From positions 1-15,703 of the forward strand of contig JAJFUH010000207.1 of assembly GCA_021372535.1 (NCBI GenBank): a stretch of 15,703 bases of DNA, in the 5' to 3' direction. This stretch comes from a bacterium. GTDB lineage: Bacteria > Latescibacterota > Latescibacteria > Latescibacterales > Latescibacteraceae. Shown in pieces: positions 7,842-15,703 of the stretch. The notes beneath the pieces are model-generated. The model was not told the origin of the DNA. It ran no database searches and was given only the letters and a program-made list of their open reading frames with translations. Position numbers and translations under genes: made by a program. Position 1 is the first letter of the stretch; every line of letters starts with the position of its first letter.

Positions 7842-7891
7842 CGCCGATACATACATTTCAGGCTTGCTGCCCACAAAAAGGAGTGATCTTC

Positions 7892-10800
7892 GTGAACAGC
7901 CCGAAAACTACCAACATGGGGAAAAATACCGACTTCGATGCGATCCGTATCCAGCTCGCTTCCCCTGAACGTATTCGCGAATGGTCCTTCGGCGAGGTTA
8001 CCAAACCCGAAACCATAAATTACCGCTCGTTCAAGCCCGAGCGCGACGGCCTTTTCTGCGAACGCATTTTTGGCCCGGTCAAAGACTGGGAATGCCAGTG
8101 CGGCAAATACAAACGCATACGGTACCGCGGTGTGGTCTGCGACAGATGCGGTGTCGAAGTTACTCAGGCAAAAGTCAGACGTGAGCGGATGGGCCACATC
8201 GAACTCGCTGTTCCCGTTGTCCATATCTGGTTCCTGAAAAGCCTTCCTTCGCGTATTTCTTACCTCCTCGATGTCAGTGTCCGTAATATCGAGCGTGTTG
8301 TCTATTACGAAGCATATGTCATTCTCGATCCCGGCAACAGCGGTAAAAATATCTGTGATATCCTCACCGAGGAAGAGTACCTGGAACTCGAGGATCAGGG
8401 CTTCGAATTCACAGCCGAAATGGGTGCGGGAGCTATCAAGAAACTCCTCGCCGCGCTCGAAATCGGCGAACTTTCGGCCAACCTGCGCGCCCAGGTCAAA
8501 ATCGAAACATCCGCGCAGCTCAAACAGGAAGCCCTCAAACGGCTCAAGGTTGTCGAGGCATTCCGTCAGTCGAATAACAGGCCCCAGTGGATGATCCTCG
8601 ATGTCATTCCTGTCATCCCGCCTGACCTCAGACCGCTTGTTCCCCTCGAGGGGGGCAGATTCGCCACTTCGGACCTTAACGACCTGTACCGGAGGGTTAT
8701 CAACCGGAACAACCGTCTTAAAAAGCTCATCGAGATCAAGGCGCCCGATGTAATTCTCAGAAATGAGAAACGCATGCTCCAGGAAGCTGTGGACGCTCTC
8801 TTCGATAACGGCAGACGGACACGCGCAGTCCGCGGCGACGGCAACCGTGCGCTCAAGTCACTTTCGGACCTCCTCAAGGGCAAGCAGGGTCGTTTCCGCC
8901 AGAATCTTCTCGGCAAGCGCGTCGATTATTCGGGACGATCGGTAATCGTTGTCGGCCCGGAACTCAAGATTCACCAGTGCGGCCTGCCGAAATCCATGGC
9001 CCTCGAGCTTTTCAAACCCTTTATCATCAGGAAACTCAATCAGCGCGATGACAAGACCACAATAAAGCATGCGAAAAAAATGGTCGAGCGCCAGTCACCC
9101 GAAGTATGGGATATTCTCGAGGAGCTTACGAAGGATCATTTCGTTCTTCTCAATCGCGCCCCAACTCTTCACCGTCTGGGTATTCAGGCGTTTCTGCCGG
9201 TGCTCATCGAGGGTAAAGCGCTCCAGCTTCACCCGCTTGTATGCGCGGCCTTCAACGCCGATTTCGACGGTGACCAGATAGCGGTTCATCTGCCCCTCTC
9301 GTTCGAGGCTCAGATCGAAGCGGGTGTTCTGATGCTCGCGAGCCATAATATCCTGTCGCCGGCATCCGGAAAGCCGATTGTGGTTGACAAACCCCAGTGT
9401 ATAGCTCTCGGCTGCTATTATCTCACCAAAGTGTCGAGCGACACCCGCGGCGAAGGACGGCTGTTCTCCAACAGGGAAGAAGCTAAGCTCGCCTACGAGA
9501 ACGGCCAGATAAAGCTCAATTCGAAGGTAAGTGTTCGTATAGAAGGAAGTATTTTCGAAACAACTGTCGGCAGGATCATTTTCAATGATAATCTGCCCCA
9601 GGGATTGCCGTTCGTCAATAAAACCATCGATGCAAAGGTCATGAAATCGATTGTGGGAGATTCATTCAGGAAGAACGGCCGGCGGATTACAGTTGAGTTC
9701 CTCGATAAACTGAAAGCGCTCGGTTTCAGATATGCCACCTACTCTGGCATTTCCATCGGTATGGAGGACGTGATTATACCCGATGAAAAGCACAGGCTCG
9801 TCGATGAGGCGAATTCCCGCGTTGATGAAATCCGCGAAAAGTATAATTCCGGTGTCATCAGCGACGGCGAACGCGCCAACCAGACAATCGACGAATGGAG
9901 CCATACCACTGCCCGTGTGGCGCAGACAGTTTTCGATGCCCTTCGTATAGCGGAGGACGGTTTCAATCCGCTCTATGTGATGGCCGATTCCGGCGCCCGT
10001 GGTTCGCAGGATCAGATCAAGCAGCTCGCCGGTATGCGCGGCCTGATGCAGAAACCCCAGAAGAAGATCACCGGAGGATACGGGGACTTTATCGAGACAC
10101 CGATTACCGCGAATTTCCGCGAGGGTCTCAGCGTGCTCGAGTACTTTATTTCGACGCACGGTTCACGGAAAGGTCTTGCAGATACGGCGCTCAAGACCGC
10201 GGAAGCAGGCTACCTCACCCGAAGACTCGTTGATGTGGCGCAGGACTGCATCGTTATCGAGCATGACTGCGGAACGTTGAACGGAATTGAAATGACCGCT
10301 TTGAAGGAAGGCGAACAGATCGTCGAGCACCTCGGCGACCGTGTTTTCGGACGTATTCCTATCGAGGATATCATAGATCCCGAAACGGGGTCGGTCATCT
10401 GCCCTGCCGGGGAGCTTATCAACGAGGAAATGGTGCATCTCATCAATGAATCGACGCTCGATACGATCCTTATCAGGTCGGTGCTTACATGCGAATCGAG
10501 CCGCGGCATATGCGCCCTGTGTTACGGGCTCAATCTTGCCAAAGGAACGCTCGTATATATCGGAGAGGCTGTCGGTGTCGTTGCCGCCCAGTCGATCGGC
10601 GAGCCCGGTACACAGCTCACACTCCGGACGTTCCATATCGGCGGCGCGGGTACCCGTCTCACCGAACAGTCGGAAATCACGGTCAAGAAAGGCGGAAAGG
10701 TTCTATTTACGCAAAACCTCACTGCCGTTGACTACGATGATAACACCAGGGTAGTGACGAGCCGTAACGGTGAAATCAATATCGATGACAGCACGGGACG

Positions 10801-12010
10801 AATTATCAGCACCTACCAGGTGCCATACGGTTCACGGCTTCTGGTCAAGGATGGCGATATAATCGAAAACGGTGCCACGATATATGTGTGGGAACCGAAC
10901 CATACGCTCATTGTGACCGATGTGGCCGGAACAACCCGTTTCGAAAATATTATCGAAGGTTCGACATTCCGTTATGAGGTCGATTCCGAAACGGGGCATC
11001 AACAGCGCTTTGTTATCGACCAGCGCAACAGGACGCTGACTCCTCATATCGATATTATCGGCAAGGACGACACCAGACTCCGTACTTACTACCTGTCCGT
11101 CGGCTCGCGAATCATGATCGAAGATGGTGAAAAAATCAGGGCTGGCGAGACACTGGCGATGATCCAGACCGAACGGTTCAAGACCCGTGACATCACAAGC
11201 GGTCTGCCCCGTGTTGCGGAGCTTTTTGAGGCCAGAAAGCCAAAAGATCCCGCGATTATTTCGGAGATCGACGGTATCGTGGAAATAGGCGGTCTGATCA
11301 GAGGTTCGCGCAAGGTTCTCGTCAAGGGCGAAAACGATTTTATTACCGAATATCTCATCCCTTACGGCAAGCACCTTCTCGTGTTCGATGGCGACCGTGT
11401 AGTCGCGGGCGAGCGGTTGACCGAAGGTTCGGTGAATCCCCACGACATCCTGAGAATCAACGGTATTCACCGTGTCCAGGAATATCTCCTCAATGAAATT
11501 CAGGAGGTATATCGTCTCCAGGGTGTGAAGATCAACGATAAACATATCGAAATTATCGTTCGGCAGATGCTGCAGAAAGTGCAGATCGTTGATCCCGGCG
11601 ATACACCTTTCCTGCAGGGAGCCCAGGTCGACAAGTTCACTTTCGCCATCGTCAACAAAAAAGTTATCGATGAGGGCGGAGAACCGGCAACATTCGAACC
11701 GCTCCTTCTTGGCATAACCAAGGCATCCCTGTTCACCGAATCGTTCTTCTCTGCCGCATCGTTCCAGGAAACGACACGGGTGCTGACCGAAGCGGCGATT
11801 CAGGGGAAGATCGACGAATTGAAGGGGCTCAAGGAGAATGTCATCATAGGGCATCTTATTCCCGCGGGCACCGGTATCCGGCGGTACCGTAACATCCGCA
11901 TGGTGGCGCCCGAGGATGAATTCGACCGGTTTGTCCAGACCGAACAGCCGGCCGAGGATATTTCCGAGGCAGTAACCGAGGACGATATCGTATCGACGGA
12001 AGACGATTGA
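7892..12010 (+). CDS. rpoC: DNA-directed RNA polymerase subunit beta'
   Basis: The beta' subunit carries the catalytic magnesium site, clamp, bridge helix and trigger loop of RNA polymerase. The product has 1372 residues from the GTG at 7892, chosen because AAGGAG (7878-7883) lies eight bases upstream. An in-frame GTG at 7826 has no such site and adds an atypical leader. Zinc site 1 is C68, C70, C83, C86. The catalytic motif is NADFDGDQ with D457, D459 and D461, followed by Ile463 where Met is usual. Zinc site 2 is C793, C867, C874, C877. The trigger loop begins near TLRTFH (910-915) and resumes at about DITSGLPR (1100). The roughly 170 residues between are an insertion of the SI3 type. The tail is acidic. 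It forms an operon with rpoB across a 197-base spacer. Confidence 0.98.
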   Translation: MNSPKTTNMGKNTDFDAIRIQLASPERIREWSFGEVTKPETINYRSFKPERDGLFCERIFGPVKDWECQCGKYKRIRYRGVVCDRCGVEVTQAKVRRERMGHIELAVPVVHIWFLKSLPSRISYLLDVSVRNIERVVYYEAYVILDPGNSGKNICDILTEEEYLELEDQGFEFTAEMGAGAIKKLLAALEIGELSANLRAQVKIETSAQLKQEALKRLKVVEAFRQSNNRPQWMILDVIPVIPPDLRPLVPLEGGRFATSDLNDLYRRVINRNNRLKKLIEIKAPDVILRNEKRMLQEAVDALFDNGRRTRAVRGDGNRALKSLSDLLKGKQGRFRQNLLGKRVDYSGRSVIVVGPELKIHQCGLPKSMALELFKPFIIRKLNQRDDKTTIKHAKKMVERQSPEVWDILEELTKDHFVLLNRAPTLHRLGIQAFLPVLIEGKALQLHPLVCAAFNADFDGDQIAVHLPLSFEAQIEAGVLMLASHNILSPASGKPIVVDKPQCIALGCYYLTKVSSDTRGEGRLFSNREEAKLAYENGQIKLNSKVSVRIEGSIFETTVGRIIFNDNLPQGLPFVNKTIDAKVMKSIVGDSFRKNGRRITVEFLDKLKALGFRYATYSGISIGMEDVIIPDEKHRLVDEANSRVDEIREKYNSGVISDGERANQTIDEWSHTTARVAQTVFDALRIAEDGFNPLYVMADSGARGSQDQIKQLAGMRGLMQKPQKKITGGYGDFIETPITANFREGLSVLEYFISTHGSRKGLADTALKTAEAGYLTRRLVDVAQDCIVIEHDCGTLNGIEMTALKEGEQIVEHLGDRVFGRIPIEDIIDPETGSVICPAGELINEEMVHLINESTLDTILIRSVLTCESSRGICALCYGLNLAKGTLVYIGEAVGVVAAQSIGEPGTQLTLRTFHIGGAGTRLTEQSEITVKKGGKVLFTQNLTAVDYDDNTRVVTSRNGEINIDDSTGRIISTYQVPYGSRLLVKDGDIIENGATIYVWEPNHTLIVTDVAGTTRFENIIEGSTFRYEVDSETGHQQRFVIDQRNRTLTPHIDIIGKDDTRLRTYYLSVGSRIMIEDGEKIRAGETLAMIQTERFKTRDITSGLPRVAELFEARKPKDPAIISEIDGIVEIGGLIRGSRKVLVKGENDFITEYLIPYGKHLLVFDGDRVVAGERLTEGSVNPHDILRINGIHRVQEYLLNEIQEVYRLQGVKINDKHIEIIVRQMLQKVQIVDPGDTPFLQGAQVDKFTFAIVNKKVIDEGGEPATFEPLLLGITKASLFTESFFSAASFQETTRVLTEAAIQGKIDELKGLKENVIIGHLIPAGTGIRRYRNIRMVAPEDEFDRFVQTEQPAEDISEAVTEDDIVSTEDD

Positions 12011-12052
12011 CAGATTCGGTATGAATGTTTCGGGCCGGTAATGATAAAGGTG

Positions 12053-12100
12053 CCGGGGATGGTTTTTTACCATCCCCGGTCTGTGACTTTCCGGTTTTTA
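12053..12100 (+). terminator. Hairpin after rpoC, probable terminator
   Basis: CCGGGGATGG (12053-12062) and CCATCCCCGG (12070-12079) form a perfect 10-base stem closing the loop TTTTTTA, 42 bases after the rpoC stop. No T run follows this stem directly. However, CCGGGGA (12053-12059) can instead pair with TTTCCGG (12088-12094), allowing two G-T pairs, which puts TTTTT (12095-12099) right after the stem. Placement at the end of rpoC and before a strong promoter supports a terminator. The rest of the 298-base gap holds one more inverted repeat, CGGAACA/TGTTCCG (12124-12130, 12140-12146), and no convincing gene. Confidence 0.6.
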
Positions 12101-12225
12101 TGAATCACCTTCGACGGGATTTGCGGAACAGGGAGTGGTTGTTCCGTGGACGGATGTTCTGCCGGGAGAATCAGGTTGACAGACTGATAGCCCGGGGCGA
12201 AGAAAAAAGAAGCGATAGCAGGAAC

Positions 12226-12273
12226 TGAAATTTAAAAATATTAATTGACATTTATTTTTGAAATTCATATATT
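12226..12273 (+). promoter_or_regulatory. Strong sigma-70-type promoter for rpsL-rpsG
   Basis: A perfect -35 box TTGACA (12245-12250) is followed after exactly 17 bases by TATATT (12268-12273), which matches the -10 consensus at five of six positions. The stretch before the -35 box (about 12226-12244) is almost all A and T, like an UP element recognised by the alpha subunit. A start at about 12280 would leave a leader of some 29 bases before the rpsL TTG. The promoter implies that rpsL-rpsG is transcribed independently of rpoBC. Confidence 0.8.
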
Positions 12274-12308
12274 ATAAGTCTCGGTATGAGAAACTTGAGG
12301 AGGAGAAA

Positions 12309-12683
12309 TTGCCGACTATTAACCAGTTGATACGCAAAGGCCGGAAGGAAGTAAAGACGAGAAGCTCCGCGCCTGCGCTCAGAGGTTGTCCCCAGAAACG
12401 TGGTGTCTGTACCCGCGTGTACACTGCCACGCCGAAAAAGCCCAATTCTGCGCTCCGTAAAATTGCCCGCGTCAGGTTATCCAACGGCGTTGAGGTAACT
12501 GCGTATATACCGGGCGAGGGACACAATCTACAGGAGCATTCGATGGTTCTGGTACGCGGCGGCAGGGTCAAGGACCTGCCTGCTGTCCGGTATCACATCG
12601 TTCGCGGAACGCTTGATACGGTCGGCGTTGACGGCAGACATAAGTCACGCTCAAAATACGGGACGAAACGTCCCAAATCCTGA
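12309..12683 (+). CDS. rpsL: 30S ribosomal protein S12 (uS12), TTG start
   Basis: S12 lies in the decoding centre and monitors codon-anticodon pairing. It is the classic site of streptomycin resistance and dependence mutations. From the TTG at 12309 the product is 124 residues, the exact standard length, starting [12 protein letters not shown]. The TTG is chosen because GAGGAGGAG (12297-12305) lies just upstream and because upstream in-frame sequence covers the promoter itself. C27 and C34 are present. The loop [11 protein letters not shown] has the sensitive-type Lys43, and [13 protein letters not shown] keeps Lys88, Asp89 (the methylthiolation site in many bacteria) and Pro91. rpsG follows after a 90-base spacer. 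Confidence 0.96.
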   Translation: MPTINQLIRKGRKEVKTRSSAPALRGCPQKRGVCTRVYTATPKKPNSALRKIARVRLSNGVEVTAYIPGEGHNLQEHSMVLVRGGRVKDLPAVRYHIVRGTLDTVGVDGRHKSRSKYGTKRPKS

Positions 12684-12696
12684 TATATGTTCGTCA

Positions 12697-12738
12697 TGGC
12701 AGTATCTGTTACCTGTTGAAAAGCGGGGAACAGAGCCA
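12697..12738 (+). promoter_or_regulatory. Hairpin in the rpsL-rpsG spacer, candidate S7 binding site
   Basis: TGGC (12697-12700) pairs with GCCA (12735-12738). After a 4-base bulge on the 5' side, TCTGTT (12705-12710) pairs with AACAGA (12729-12734), enclosing an 18-base loop. A second CTGTT (12713-12717) inside the loop can compete for the same 3' strand. In E. coli S7 binds the rpsL-rpsG intercistronic region, of similar size, and represses its own synthesis. The similarity here is of position and shape only. Confidence 0.4.
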
Positions 12739-12773
12739 GTGCACCGCATGAATATGTGAAAGGTTCAAAATCA

Positions 12774-13244
12774 ATGCCGCGTAGAAAAAGAGTACAGAAA
12801 AGGGAGTTGGTTCCGGATCCGAAATATAAAAGCGCTCTTGTCGCCAAGTTCATAAACAACCTCATGGGCAACGGCAAGAAGTCGGTAGCGGAATCGATTT
12901 TTTACCGTGCCATGGATATTATCGAGGAGCGGACGGATCAGAACGGCCTTGAGGTTTTTGAGAAAGCAATCGAGAATGTCAAGCCGATTATCGAGGTAAA
13001 AAGCCGGAGAGTCGGCGGCGCGACGTATCAGGTGCCTGTAGAGATCAGGTCGGATCGGCGTCTTGCCCTGTCGATGCGCTGGGTTATCTCGTTTGCCAAC
13101 GCCCGGACAGAAAAAACGATGGCGGAACGGCTTGCGATGGAATTTGACCAGGCTTCCAAAAACCAGGGTGCCTCTATCAAGAAACGTGATGACACCCATA
13201 AAATGGCCGATGCGAACAGGGCTTTTGCGCACTACCGCTGGTAA
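12774..13244 (+). CDS. rpsG: 30S ribosomal protein S7 (uS7)
   Basis: S7 is a primary binder that nucleates assembly of the 30S head and lines the E site. The product has 156 residues, the standard length, starting [18 protein letters not shown]. It contains [15 protein letters not shown] (about 28-42), the rRNA-contacting [16 protein letters not shown] (about 75-90), [14 protein letters not shown], and the conserved C-terminal [18 protein letters not shown]. The ATG at 12774 is chosen by family fit and by GAAAGG (12758-12763) ten bases upstream. An in-frame GTG at 12756 overlaps that Shine-Dalgarno. It is followed by an intrinsic terminator, so it may be the last gene of a short rpsL-rpsG transcript. 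Confidence 0.97.
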   Translation: MPRRKRVQKRELVPDPKYKSALVAKFINNLMGNGKKSVAESIFYRAMDIIEERTDQNGLEVFEKAIENVKPIIEVKSRRVGGATYQVPVEIRSDRRLALSMRWVISFANARTEKTMAERLAMEFDQASKNQGASIKKRDDTHKMADANRAFAHYRW

Positions 13245-13337
13245 TGGCATAAAGTTATACGATAGTTGAGGAATAAACGTACATTTATATAGATTGATTT
13301 CGAACTGTAACCGTTGATATGGTTATAAGCGAAGGGG

Positions 13338-13384
13338 AAAATGGCTCAGGTTGGCTATGAGATACCCTGAGTCATTTTTCTTTT
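13338..13384 (+). terminator. Intrinsic terminator between rpsG and fusA
   Basis: ATGGCTCAGG (13341-13350) pairs with CCTGAGTCAT (13366-13375) with one G-T pair. Flanking AAA/TTT extends the stem to about 13 pairs. The loop is 15 bases, and the 3' arm runs into ATTTTTCTTTTG. With A bases before the 5' arm, the element is also reasonable as a terminator on the opposite strand. An outer inverted repeat, GGTTATAA (13321-13328) and TTATAACC (13401-13408), brackets it. It could end the rpsL-rpsG transcript or attenuate entry into fusA. Confidence 0.8.
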
Positions 13385-13398
13385 GTAATTTTTCGTAT

Positions 13399-13407
13399 TG
13401 TTATAAC
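13399..13407 (+). promoter_or_regulatory. Possible extended -10 promoter for fusA
   Basis: TGTTATAAC fits the extended -10 form TGnTATAAT with one mismatch and lies just after the terminator, 21 bases before the fusA ATG. No good -35 box is visible at 16-18 bases upstream. A transcript from here would have a leader of roughly 15 bases. It is proposed mainly because fusA needs a promoter if the preceding terminator is efficient. Confidence 0.35.
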
Positions 13408-13428
13408 CAGAATTGACAAAGTGAAAAT

Positions 13429-15525
13429 ATGATAAGAAAATATCCTCTTGAACAAATGAGAAATATAGGCATCATGGCGCACATCGATGCCGGGAAAACA
13501 ACGACGACCGAGCGTATCCTCTTTTATACCGGGAAAGTTCACCGTATGGGAGAGGTACACGACGGCGCGGCGACCATGGACTGGATGGAGCAGGAGAAAG
13601 AGCGCGGGATCACCATTACTTCCGCTGCGACCACCTGTTTCTGGCGTGAAACCATGATTAATATCATCGATACGCCCGGGCATGTGGATTTCACCGTTGA
13701 GGTGCAGCGTTCGCTCCGCGTGCTCGATGGCGCGGTTGGATTATTCTGCGCTGTTGGCGGAGTGGAGCCGCAGAGTGAAACAGTCTGGCGCCAGGCGGAC
13801 GGTTATAAAGTACCGAGGCTTGCATTCGTCAACAAGATGGACCGTACCGGCGCCGATTTTTACCGTGTTCTTAACATGATGCACGACCGTCTCCTCTCGA
13901 AATTTATCCCCATTCAACTCCCCATTGGTTCAGGCGAACTTTTCACGGGTCTTATCGATCTTATCAAAAATATTGCAGTCATGTTCGAGGGCGAGGGGCC
14001 GACGCTGACCTTTACCGAAATCCCCGTTCCCGATGATCTCAAGGATATCACGCACGAATACCGTGAGAAGATGCTCGAGGCCGTGTCCGATTATGACGAT
14101 CACCTCATGGAGTTGTTCCTCGATGAAAAACCTATCGATGAAATGCAGATACATGCCGCTCTCCGTAAGGCAACGATTGCCAATCAGATAACGCCGGTTC
14201 TTCTCGGCAGCGCCTTTAAGAACAAGGGTATCCGCCGTCTCCTCGATGCTGTCGTGGATTTTCTCCCCTCTCCGAACGATGTGTCGGCGGTTAAGGGGCA
14301 TGATCCGAAAACAGACAAGGAACTCATGCGGAATCCATCGGATGATGAGCCGTTCAGCGCCCTTGCATTTAAAATCGCTTCCGATCCCCATGTAGGGAAA
14401 CTGGTGTTTTTCAGGGTTTATTCCGGTGTGTTGGAGAAGGGCAGTGCTGTTCTCAATACCACCACCGGTAAAAAAGAGCGTATTGCACGGATTTTACGGA
14501 TGCATGCCAATAAACGTGAGGAAATGAATTTTGCCACGACCGGTAACATTCTTGCCGCTGTCGGACTGAAAGATACAAAAACCGGTGATACGATCTGTGA
14601 TATAAAGCATCCGATCATACTCGAACGCATGCTGTTCCCTGAGCCTGTCGTCCATATAGCCATTGAGCCGAAGACGAAGGGTGACCAGGAGCAGCTCGAT
14701 CTTTCTCTTGCCAAGCTGGCCGAGGAAGACCCGACATTCCAGGTCAGAGTGGACAAGGAAACCGGGCAGACCGTTATTTCTGGTATGGGCGAGCTTCATC
14801 TGGAGATTCTTATAGACCGGCTTCGCCGTGAATTCAAAGTCGATGCCAATGTCGGCATGCCGCAGGTGGTTTATCGCGAGACGATTACCGGTGAGGCGGA
14901 AGTGGAAGGCAAGTTTATCAGGCAGTCCGGCGGACGCGGTCAGTACGGTCATGTTGTGATCACGATCAAGCCTGCGGAAAAAGGTACGGGTTTTGTGTTT
15001 GAGGACAAGATTATCGGCGGTGCTATTCCGAGGGAATATATCAGCTCCTGCAGAAAAGGCGCGGAAGATGCCATGAATGCGGGAGTTATCGCGGGCTTTC
15101 CTCTCGTTGATATTCATATCGAGCTCATTGACGGCTCGTATCATGAGGTTGACTCGTCCGATATGGCGTTCCGCATAGCGACATCGATGGCGGTAAAAGA
15201 TGGCGTCAAAAAATCCGGACCGATCCTGCTCGAACCGATAATGCTTGTGGAGGTTGTAACGCCGCAGCAGTATTCCGGTGATATCATGGGTGATTTCAAC
15301 ATGCGTCGCGGCAGGATAGATAAAATCGAAAACCGCACAGACGCACAGGTTATCAGAGGGCATGTTCCGCTTGCGGAAATGTTCGGGTATACTACCCGGC
15401 TTCGATCCAACAGCCAGGGCCGTGCTATTTATACCATGGAATTCGATTCATATTCCCCGGTGCCCGAGCATATCGCCAGGGAACTTATGGTAAAATTAGG
15501 CTCGACGTATCAGTTTGCACATTAA
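13429..15525 (+). CDS. fusA: Elongation factor G (EF-G)
   Basis: EF-G is the ribosomal translocase GTPase and, with RRF, also splits ribosomes. The 698-residue product is full length. G-domain motifs are AHIDAGKT (17-24), RGITI (59-63), DTPGH (81-85), NKMD (135-138) and the G5-like GSAFKNKG. Domain II follows at about 305-405. Domain IV contains [12 protein letters not shown] and [11 protein letters not shown], and domain V contains [12 protein letters not shown] and [14 protein letters not shown]. These place it with the main EF-G rather than the mitochondrial-like or RRF-only paralogues. The ATG gives the family start [13 protein letters not shown]; the upstream AAAGTGA is a weak ribosome site. 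It is separated from rpsG by 184 bases with a terminator and followed by tuf after 42 bases. Confidence 0.98.
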   Translation: MIRKYPLEQMRNIGIMAHIDAGKTTTTERILFYTGKVHRMGEVHDGAATMDWMEQEKERGITITSAATTCFWRETMINIIDTPGHVDFTVEVQRSLRVLDGAVGLFCAVGGVEPQSETVWRQADGYKVPRLAFVNKMDRTGADFYRVLNMMHDRLLSKFIPIQLPIGSGELFTGLIDLIKNIAVMFEGEGPTLTFTEIPVPDDLKDITHEYREKMLEAVSDYDDHLMELFLDEKPIDEMQIHAALRKATIANQITPVLLGSAFKNKGIRRLLDAVVDFLPSPNDVSAVKGHDPKTDKELMRNPSDDEPFSALAFKIASDPHVGKLVFFRVYSGVLEKGSAVLNTTTGKKERIARILRMHANKREEMNFATTGNILAAVGLKDTKTGDTICDIKHPIILERMLFPEPVVHIAIEPKTKGDQEQLDLSLAKLAEEDPTFQVRVDKETGQTVISGMGELHLEILIDRLRREFKVDANVGMPQVVYRETITGEAEVEGKFIRQSGGRGQYGHVVITIKPAEKGTGFVFEDKIIGGAIPREYISSCRKGAEDAMNAGVIAGFPLVDIHIELIDGSYHEVDSSDMAFRIATSMAVKDGVKKSGPILLEPIMLVEVVTPQQYSGDIMGDFNMRRGRIDKIENRTDAQVIRGHVPLAEMFGYTTRLRSNSQGRAIYTMEFDSYSPVPEHIARELMVKLGSTYQFAH

Positions 15526-15567
15526 TAGTATCATAAGATATTGTGATAGGTAAAGGAGGATTGCCAC

Positions 15568-15703
15568 ATGGCGAAAGAGGTATTTAAGAGGACGAAGCCG
15601 CATGTGAACGTAGGAACGATCGGGCATGTGGATCACGGGAAGACGACGCTGACGAGCGGGATAACGAATGTGCTGTCGAAGAAGGGTCTGGCGAATCACA
15701 TGT
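15568..15703 (+). CDS. tuf: Elongation factor Tu, N-terminal fragment (3' part outside window)
   Basis: This is the second EF-Tu gene, of which the first 45 residues are visible. It starts [29 protein letters not shown] and carries the P-loop GHVDHGKT at 19-26. The ATG has a very strong AAAGGAGGA (15552-15560) at ideal spacing. It follows fusA by 42 bases without a terminator, the common fusA-tuf arrangement. Codon choice differs from the neighbours: all six Thr codons are ACG, all three Leu are CTG, and nearly all Lys are AAG, whereas rpoB favours CTC/CTT and mixed codons. The frame runs off the window end, so this is a cut and not a truncation. Confidence 0.96.
   Translation, partial: MAKEVFKRTKPHVNVGTIGHVDHGKTTLTSGITNVLSKKGLANHM

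Noticed and set aside
7826-7891. Upstream GTG extending RpoC by 22 residues
   Set aside because: It starts inside a palindrome, has no ribosome site, and the extra residues are atypical. GTG 7892 has AAGGAG at ideal spacing.
10832-12073. 413-codon open frame on the minus strand opposite rpoC
   Set aside because: It lies wholly opposite confident rpoC sequence and runs through the rpoC hairpin. It has no recognisable domain or ribosome site. Long antisense frames are expected from the codon bias of rpoC.
12025-12228. 67-codon plus-strand frame after rpoC
   Set aside because: It crosses the rpoC hairpin, has no clear ribosome site or recognisable motif, and ends just before the rpsL promoter. 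Chance is the simplest explanation.
12258-12308. Upstream start extending S12 by 17 residues
   Set aside because: The extension overlaps the promoter -10 region and makes S12 longer than its very constant 124 residues.
13413-13418. TTGACA as a -35 box for fusA
   Set aside because: A -10 at 16-18 bases downstream would fall inside the fusA coding sequence, so it could not drive a full-length message from this start.
15514-15542. Possible tuf promoter TTTGCA - 17 - GATATT
   Set aside because: Both boxes match only four of six positions and the -35 lies in the fusA end. It is no better than chance.
1-15703. CRISPR array, insertion sequence, prophage, defence or biosynthetic system
   Set aside because: No spaced repeats, transposase, integrase, attachment sites or unknown genes are present. 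Every sizeable coding region is an identified core gene.

Overview
The window is a housekeeping block of a Gram-negative-type bacterium, entirely on the + strand: 3' end of tuf - rpmG - tRNA-Trp - secE - nusG - rplK - rplA - rplJ - rplL - rpoB - rpoC - rpsL - rpsG - fusA - 5' end of tuf. Base composition is moderate. Translation starts are mostly preceded by strong Shine-Dalgarno sequences, and four genes start with GTG or TTG. RpoB carries a coiled-coil insertion of the beta SI2 type, and RpoC carries a large insertion (SI3 type) in its trigger loop. Both argue against Firmicutes or Actinobacteria and fit diderm phyla. The EF-Tu start and this gene order would suit an FCB-type or related uncultured lineage, but I cannot place it further from sequence alone.

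Layout. 1-351: end of EF-Tu and ribosomal protein L33. 406-480: tRNA-Trp. 580-1345: secE and nusG (protein export; transcription elongation). 1429-3740: the L11-L1-L10-L7/L12 ribosomal stalk genes. 3897-12010: the two large RNA polymerase subunits. 12011-12308: a 298-base gap holding a perfect hairpin after rpoC (likely terminator), then a near-consensus promoter with an A/T-rich upstream element. 12309-13244: rpsL and rpsG. 13245-13428: a strong intrinsic terminator and a possible fusA promoter. 13429-15525: EF-G. 15568 to the end: start of a second tuf copy.

The genes supply the core of gene expression: RNA polymerase with NusG, the GTPase-associated stalk of the large subunit, the decoding protein S12, S7, and the factors EF-Tu and EF-G, plus the SecE part of the translocon. 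No mobile element, CRISPR array, defence system or unknown gene is present, and I found no new biological system.

What deserves a second look lies in the unusually long spacers, several of which contain perfect or near-perfect hairpins (before rplJ, rplL, rpoB, rpoC, rpsG and fusA), and in a few substitutions at conserved positions (L33 zinc ligand, L1 TMG triad, RpoC next to the catalytic aspartates). The window begins and ends inside tuf, which suggests that the two copies form a direct repeat.
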